This document shows, in pieces, positions 14,936 to 19,290 of a DNA stretch of 19,290 nt (position 1 is the first letter of the stretch; every line of letters starts with the position of its first letter). The notes beneath the pieces are model-generated. The model was not told the DNA's origin. It made no database searches and saw only the letters and a program-made list of their open reading frames with translations. Source of the stretch: a bacterium (GTDB lineage Bacteria; JACRDZ01; JAJRWM01). Where the stretch lies: positions 1-19,290 of the forward strand of contig JAJRWM010000047.1 of the NCBI GenBank assembly GCA_024276815.1. Reading direction: 5' to 3'. A program made the translations under genes and the position numbers.

Positions 14936-16406
14936 TAAGCGGCGAAGTGGCCTGCTGATATTGATAATAGCTGTTTGCTTGTTTGTTAATGTCGTCAGCG
15001 TGTTGGCGGAAAACAGCGATGAAGAAACCAGTTCGATAAAAGATTTCGCTGCCCGGAAAAGCGACGAACCCAACCCTCACCTGGAGTTTGAGTGCACTGA
15101 ATGTCATGAGCACAAACCTGACCGGAATTATGACACCAGGGAGACCGTTGATTTCAAGGGCGGGGATATTATAACCACCTGTTACGGCTGCCACGACAAG
15201 CAGGCGAACCTGCACCCGGCCGGCGTCGTGCCCTCGATGAAAACTCCTGATCATCTGCCTTTGGATATCGAGGGTAAAATCACCTGCGCCACCTGCCATA
15301 ATATGCATTTAAAAACTGTCGGCAATTATATTCTGCGTGGATTCACCAAAGAAGAGGGCAACCTCTACGAATGGCGCACTGATTTATGTTTTGACTGTCA
15401 TGGCGAGAATTTCAATGAAAAGAATCCCCATCGTTTGCAGTTGGAAAAGCAAAGCTGTAATTTTTGCCACTCTTCCAAGCCAACCGAGAAAGACACCGCC
15501 CAGACAGTTCAGTTACGCAAGGACATCATTTTAATCTGCTCCTTTTGCCATAATAACGTTCGTAAGAAAAACCACCCCTTGAACGTTGACCCAACCATCA
15601 AAGTGCCGAAAGAATTGCCACGGGACGCTTCCGGGCGGATCACCTGCGGCACCTGCCATAATCCACATGGCACCGCCCGGACAATCCACTTTTTGCGTGA
15701 GGCCTACATCATGTCGCTGGAGGAGAAAAAATATGTCAAGCCGCACTACGACAAGGACAAATGCACCGCCTGTCATATTACCCGCCCGAGTCCTGATGAC
15801 ACGGTGGAAACGGTCGATTTCCGCTATAACGGTAATTTCATCGCTTTATGCAACAGTTGTCACGGCCTGGACGCTGACATCCACCCCGTGAACATCAAGC
15901 CGCCGCCAACGATGACCGTGCCCCCCGAACTGCCCCTGGACAAGGACGGCAAGTTGACCTGTGTCACCTGTCATGAACCACAGGGCGTCAAACCGGGCAC
16001 CAAGCTCCTACGGGGCAAATACAAAAAACGAAACGATCTCTGCTTCCGCTGTCATGACCGCGAGGAATTTAACCGCATGAATCCCCATAAAGATCAGGAA
16101 CGGCAGCGTAAATGTATGTATTGTCACATCGTGCCTCCTGATCGCGACATTGACGATCATGAATCTATATTAACCAATATCAAAGGCACTATTATCATGC
16201 TTTGTATCCGCTGTCATCCCGATAAACCTCATCCGTCTAACTTCAACCATCTGGTTCGTCAGACCATGATTGTTCCCAAGCAGTTTCCCCTGGATCAGGA
16301 GGGCGGTATCACCTGCACCACCTGTCATAATCCTCACCTCGATCCGTCAAAAGAGAAAAAGTTGATGCGTAAAGGGCTTGACTGTAATTCCTGTCATGTT
16401 CTTTAA
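14904..16406 (+). CDS. 15-haem c-type cytochrome, doubled-CXXCH family (cytochrome 2)
   Basis: This 500-aa exported protein has a Sec signal peptide (hydrophobic about 16-33, cleavage near VLA-EN at 35/36, the same site motif as cytochrome 1). Fifteen CXXCH motifs run from C64 to C494, in the order ABCD-ABC-ABCD-ABCD, identical to cytochrome 1. C-type motifs such as ITCGTCHNPHG and ITCTTCHNPH are typical of doubled-CXXCH proteins. B-type motifs are followed by HP (LHPAG, NHPLN, IHPVN, PHPSN), and the histidine may ligate a neighbouring haem. AGGAAGTAGG lies five bases before the ATG. ATG 14919 would also keep the signal peptide but has no ribosome site. It probably carries electrons through or outside the envelope; no substrate-reducing domain is visible. 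Confidence 0.95.
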   Translation: MRRLVMKPPFNKRRSGLLILIIAVCLFVNVVSVLAENSDEETSSIKDFAARKSDEPNPHLEFECTECHEHKPDRNYDTRETVDFKGGDIITTCYGCHDKQANLHPAGVVPSMKTPDHLPLDIEGKITCATCHNMHLKTVGNYILRGFTKEEGNLYEWRTDLCFDCHGENFNEKNPHRLQLEKQSCNFCHSSKPTEKDTAQTVQLRKDIILICSFCHNNVRKKNHPLNVDPTIKVPKELPRDASGRITCGTCHNPHGTARTIHFLREAYIMSLEEKKYVKPHYDKDKCTACHITRPSPDDTVETVDFRYNGNFIALCNSCHGLDADIHPVNIKPPPTMTVPPELPLDKDGKLTCVTCHEPQGVKPGTKLLRGKYKKRNDLCFRCHDREEFNRMNPHKDQERQRKCMYCHIVPPDRDIDDHESILTNIKGTIIMLCIRCHPDKPHPSNFNHLVRQTMIVPKQFPLDQEGGITCTTCHNPHLDPSKEKKLMRKGLDCNSCHVL

Positions 16407-16432
16407 ATGTTGAAAACAATTGGAGGTAGCGT

Positions 16433-17446
16433 TTGCGAGCGATAATTCTAGTCGGTGGTAAAGGTATGCGTCTGCGGCCTTTAACGCTTAATACGCCAAA
16501 ACCGGTCGTGCCGGTGCTGAACCAGCCGTTGTTGCTCTACCAGATAAAACTGTTAAAGAACTTTGGCATTACAGATATCAGCCTTAGTTCGTTTTATCTT
16601 CCGAAAAAACTTCACGCCACCCTGAAAGATGGCGGAGACTGGGGTGTGAAGCTGTCTTACGTCCTGGAAGACGTTCCCCTGGGCACGGCTGGAGCGGCCA
16701 ATAACGCTTATCTGCGGGGAGCGAAAGAAACGACCGTTGTTTTCAACGGCGATATCCTGACTTGCCTGGACCTGGAAAAAGTCCTGACCTTTCACAGGCA
16801 AAAAAAATCCCAGGCGACCCTGGTCCTGACGCCGGTTGAGGACCCCAGCGCCTATGGCCTGGTTGAAACGAACCGACAAGCCCGGATAACAAGCTTCCTG
16901 GAGAAACCTTCCGAGGAAGAAATTACCACCTTTAATATCAGCGCCGGCGCCTATATCCTGGAGCCGGAGGTTTTTGAACTTATCCCGCCCCGGGAAAATG
17001 TCTCTTTCGAGCGGGGAACTTTCCCGGCGATGCTGCGAAAAGGGTTTTCCTTCTATGGCTATACTTCCGACAGCTACTGGCTGGATATCGGCACGCCGGA
17101 AAAATACTTGCAGGCGAACCTGGATATGATCGATCAGGCCGCTTCCTGGGAGTGGGCGCTTGGGCAAGGCAACCGGCCGGGAACAACCAACCTGCTGGTT
17201 TCCGGGAGCGCGAGCGAAATCGGGAGTAAAGCGGTCTATCGCTCCGTAGTGGGAGCCGGAGTCAGGATCTCCGCCGGGGCCTCGGTGCGTGACAGCGTGT
17301 TGTGGGACGATGTTATTATTGGCAAAAACTGCCTTGTTAAACATTCGATCATCGGCAAAGGGTGTGTGGTTGAGGAGAAGTGCCGGTTGCGCAACGTGGT
17401 TCTAGCTGATGGTTCCCATATTAAAAAAGGCAGCCTGCTGTCTTGA
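16433..17446 (+). CDS. Sugar-1-phosphate nucleotidyltransferase (GDP-mannose/NDP-glucose pyrophosphorylase type)
   Basis: This 337-aa cytoplasmic enzyme couples a sugar 1-phosphate to an NTP, giving an NDP-sugar and pyrophosphate. The N-terminal nucleotide loop GGKGMRLRPLT (8-18) is clear, with Met where Thr is usual, and is followed by TPKPVVPV. FNGDIL (104-109) holds the metal-binding Asp, FLEKP (155-159) the sugar-site Lys, and YWLDIGTPEKYLQAN (215-229) is typical of GMPP-B-like proteins. From about 255 a left-handed beta-helix (hexapeptide repeats) begins. The start is TTG with GGAGG seven bases upstream, 26 nt after cytochrome 2. The next gene encodes a phosphohexomutase that would supply the sugar 1-phosphate. 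Base and sugar specificity cannot be fixed by eye. Confidence 0.9.
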   Translation: MRAIILVGGKGMRLRPLTLNTPKPVVPVLNQPLLLYQIKLLKNFGITDISLSSFYLPKKLHATLKDGGDWGVKLSYVLEDVPLGTAGAANNAYLRGAKETTVVFNGDILTCLDLEKVLTFHRQKKSQATLVLTPVEDPSAYGLVETNRQARITSFLEKPSEEEITTFNISAGAYILEPEVFELIPPRENVSFERGTFPAMLRKGFSFYGYTSDSYWLDIGTPEKYLQANLDMIDQAASWEWALGQGNRPGTTNLLVSGSASEIGSKAVYRSVVGAGVRISAGASVRDSVLWDDVIIGKNCLVKHSIIGKGCVVEEKCRLRNVVLADGSHIKKGSLLS

Positions 17447-17485
17447 GTGGCGCCTGGCTGGTGATCGGAGCGACGGGAGTAAAAA

Positions 17486-18901
17486 ATGATCAAATTTGGC
17501 ACTGATGGCTGGCGGGCGGTAATCGCCGCTGACTTCAACACCACGAACGCGAAAATTGTTTTTCAGGCGATAGCGGATTATTTACTGGATACGCCCATTG
17601 CGGAGGGCGGGATCGCGATTGGTTACGATACCCGCTTTTTGTCCGATTATTACGCTGAACTGGCGGCTTCCGTTATGGCCGCTAATCAGCTAAAAGTGGA
17701 GTTCAGCGAGTCCTACGTCTCGGTACCCAATGTTTCCTGGCAAGTATTCGAGCGGAAACTGGCCGGCGGTATTATGATTTCAGCCAGCCATAATCCCCCG
17801 CGGTACAACGGCGTTAAATTCAAAGCCAGCTACGCCGGCTCCGCCTCCCCGGAAATCACCTCCCGCATTGAAGCCAAGCTGGGTAAAAACCCGCCCCGAG
17901 TTTTGGATTTTCAGGCCGGGATTGACGACAAGCTTATCGAGATCAGGGACTTTCGCCAGGCCTATCTGGAAAAAGTAAAATCTTATGTGGATTTCAAGCG
18001 CTTGGGCGCTTCCGGGTTAAGGGTTGTTTTTGATTCAATGGGCGGGGCGGGTCAGGGTTACCTGGAAACTCTTTTTCAGGATACCGACCTCGAAATCATA
18101 CCCTTGCGGAAAAAGCCCGACCCCCTGTTCTATCGGGTCAATCCTGAACCGCTGGCGGACAACCTCAGGGAATTGGCGAAGCGGGTAGTTGAAACCAGGG
18201 CCGACCTGGGATTGGCCTTTGACGGTGACGCCGACCGGATCGGCGGCCTGGACGGAAGCGGAGAGTTTGTTTCATCCCACCAGATTTTCGCTTTGCTTCT
18301 GAAGCACCTGGTTGAAAATCACCAACTGGAGGGCCGGGTAATCAAAACCGTTTCCGTGTCAGCCATGGTTGAGAAATTGTCCCGCGCGTACGGGTTAGAG
18401 CTTCATGAGACGCCGGTCGGCTTCAAGTACATTTGCGCCGAGATGTTGAAGGGCGGCGTGTTGATCGGCGGGGAGGAGAGCGGCGGGATTGGTGTTATGA
18501 ACCATATCCCGGAAAGAGACGCTTTGTTAAACGCTCTTCTCTTGCTGGAGTTAATCGCTCTCAGCGGTAAAAGCCTCAAGGAGCTTTGGGCTGAACTGGT
18601 TGAAAAGTATGGCCCGCATTATTATCAAAGAGTAGACAAGACCTTTAAACAAGCTGAGTTCCGGAAGCTCAAACATCAGTTGAATTCCGTATCCGAAGCT
18701 GAGGATATGCAGGTCGCCGATTACCCGGTCCGGGAAATCAACCGCCGCGACGGTTACAAGTTTATTTTAGAGGACAACAAGGGCTGGGTAATGGTTCGTA
18801 TTTCCGGTACGGAACCGGTGTTGCGTCTTTACTGCGAAGCGCGGTCGAAAGAGGAAACGGATAAAATCCTCAAAGCGGTTCAGAAGCGTTTTTTCACCTA
18901 A
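17486..18901 (+). CDS. Phosphoglucomutase/phosphomannomutase family protein
   Basis: This 471-aa alpha-D-phosphohexomutase interconverts hexose 6-phosphate and hexose 1-phosphate through a phosphoserine. Visible motifs in order are KFGTDGWR (3-10), the catalytic serine in ISASHNPPRYNG (S101), the Mg2+ loop FDGDADR (D246, D248, D250), the sugar-binding GGEESGG (328-334) and the phosphate-binding RISGTEP (438-444). GGGAG precedes the ATG by six bases. It is the last gene of the rightward operon. Substrate choice (glucose, mannose or glucosamine phosphate) is not decided by these motifs; it is not an obvious GlmM. Confidence 0.93.
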   Translation: MIKFGTDGWRAVIAADFNTTNAKIVFQAIADYLLDTPIAEGGIAIGYDTRFLSDYYAELAASVMAANQLKVEFSESYVSVPNVSWQVFERKLAGGIMISASHNPPRYNGVKFKASYAGSASPEITSRIEAKLGKNPPRVLDFQAGIDDKLIEIRDFRQAYLEKVKSYVDFKRLGASGLRVVFDSMGGAGQGYLETLFQDTDLEIIPLRKKPDPLFYRVNPEPLADNLRELAKRVVETRADLGLAFDGDADRIGGLDGSGEFVSSHQIFALLLKHLVENHQLEGRVIKTVSVSAMVEKLSRAYGLELHETPVGFKYICAEMLKGGVLIGGEESGGIGVMNHIPERDALLNALLLLELIALSGKSLKELWAELVEKYGPHYYQRVDKTFKQAEFRKLKHQLNSVSEAEDMQVADYPVREINRRDGYKFILEDNKGWVMVRISGTEPVLRLYCEARSKEETDKILKAVQKRFFT

Positions 18902-18909
18902 AGCGTGCG

Positions 18910-18960
18910 AGCGCGATCAGATGTAATCTTTCTTTTGCCGCCCGGCAACGGAAGTTTTAG
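18910..18960 (+). repeat. Dispersed intergenic repeat, copy 2
   Basis: Beginning nine bases after the phosphohexomutase stop, this copy reads AGCGCGATCAGATGTAATC, then TTTCTTTTGCCGCCCGGC, then AACGGAAGTTTTAG. It is the inverted counterpart of copy 1 (9827-9874). It contains the hairpin TTGCCG-CC-CGGCAA (18935-18948), so it could also act as a weak transcription stop. Confidence 0.7.
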
Positions 18961-19056
18961 CGCCGGACTACAGACGTGGACAACATATCGCACGATAGAT
19001 ATGTGTGGGGGTGCCGAGGGGGAGCGGTTTTGGCAATTAAAAAGAGTCCCCCTGAC

Positions 19057-19085
19057 AAAAATTATACTTGATTGCGCTTTGCTCT
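19057..19085 (-). repeat. Dispersed intergenic repeat, copy 3 (partial)
   Basis: On the minus strand it reads AGAGCAAAGCGCAATC then AAGTATAATTTTT, matching the first half of copy 1 with six differences over 29 bases, mostly transitions. It faces copy 2, so the two form imperfect inverted ends of a segment of about 175 bp (18910-19085). That segment also holds smaller inverted repeats: ACATATC/GATATGT (18983-19004) and AGGGGGA/TCCCCCT (19017-19053). Confidence 0.5.
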
Positions 19086-19136
19086 AAAATTGCCCCGCTT
19101 CTGGTTGATTTTTGCGCCGGTTCTTTTGGTCTCCTT

Positions 19137-19290
19137 TCAGCTTACCGCTTCTTTGATTACTTTCAATTGCTTGCCTATCACATCAAGCGCTGATAACACC
19201 TGTTCATTACTTTTATTGTTTTTAATTTCACAGACCTCGAAGTGCATACCGTCCTTCCTGGGGAAATTACCGCCCCAGTAAAAACCATGC
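19137..19290 (-). CDS. M15-type peptidoglycan peptidase, C-terminal fragment
   Basis: The minus strand is open from the window edge to a TGA at 19137, giving 50 complete codons plus one leading base. The visible start HGFYWGGNFPRKDGMHFEV matches the C-terminal zinc-site block of M15 family peptidases (FxWGGdW...D.MHFE), which include D-Ala-D-Ala carboxypeptidases and phage or bacterial L-Ala-D-Glu endopeptidases. The His of MHFE would be a zinc ligand. About 30 further residues follow, rich in Lys and Asn. The N-terminal part is outside the window, so it cannot be told whether this is a cellular enzyme or a prophage endolysin. Confidence 0.7.
   Translation of the reverse strand, partial: HGFYWGGNFPRKDGMHFEVCEIKNNKSNEQVLSALDVIGKQLKVIKEAVS

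Noticed and set aside
16553-17344. A 263-codon minus-strand ORF opposite the nucleotidyltransferase
   Set aside because: The plus strand carries all pyrophosphorylase motifs, while the antisense product has no recognisable domain or ribosome site.

Overview
The window looks like chromosome from a Gram-negative, probably anaerobic and respiring bacterium. The evidence is a complete-looking division and cell-wall (dcw) cluster with a long, proteobacterial-style MraY, together with two large periplasmic or extracellular multihaem c-type cytochromes. I cannot place it to a phylum from sequence alone.

Left half (1-8950, minus strand): a dcw cluster read from right to left, mraZ - rsmH - ftsL - ftsI - murF - mraY - murD - ftsW - murG (the last is cut by the window edge). 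Spacing is very tight, with gaps of 1-55 nt or short overlaps, so this is one operon. A TTGACA promoter in front of mraZ is overlapped by four 10-bp-spaced GTGtAC-type repeats that look like a MraZ operator. Two oddities stand out. murE is missing from its usual place between ftsI and murF. murF keeps one reading frame over its full family length but carries three in-frame stop codons.

Middle (8950-9955): noncoding DNA on both sides of a clear bacterial RNase P RNA gene (rnpB, minus strand) with its own TATAAT box, plus one copy of a dispersed intergenic repeat.

Right half (9955-18901): a divergent envelope electron-transfer locus. Leftward, from a strong TTGACA-N17-TATAAA promoter, run a 15-haem cytochrome and a six-bladed NHL propeller protein. 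Rightward run a secreted TPR protein, a second 15-haem cytochrome, a sugar-nucleotide pyrophosphorylase and a phosphohexomutase. The two cytochromes share the same ordered haem layout (4+3+4+4) and so are ancient duplicates. The TPR gene has an in-frame stop near its 3' end and probably a one-base frameshift after it. The two sugar genes would make an NDP-sugar for a glycan.

Right edge (18902-19290): two more copies of the intergenic repeat in opposite orientations, and the C-terminal end of an M15-type peptidoglycan peptidase gene on the minus strand.

TAA, TAG and TGA all end intact genes here, so the internal stops in murF and the TPR gene are not explained by a simple genome-wide stop reassignment. 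They are either real lesions or sequence errors.
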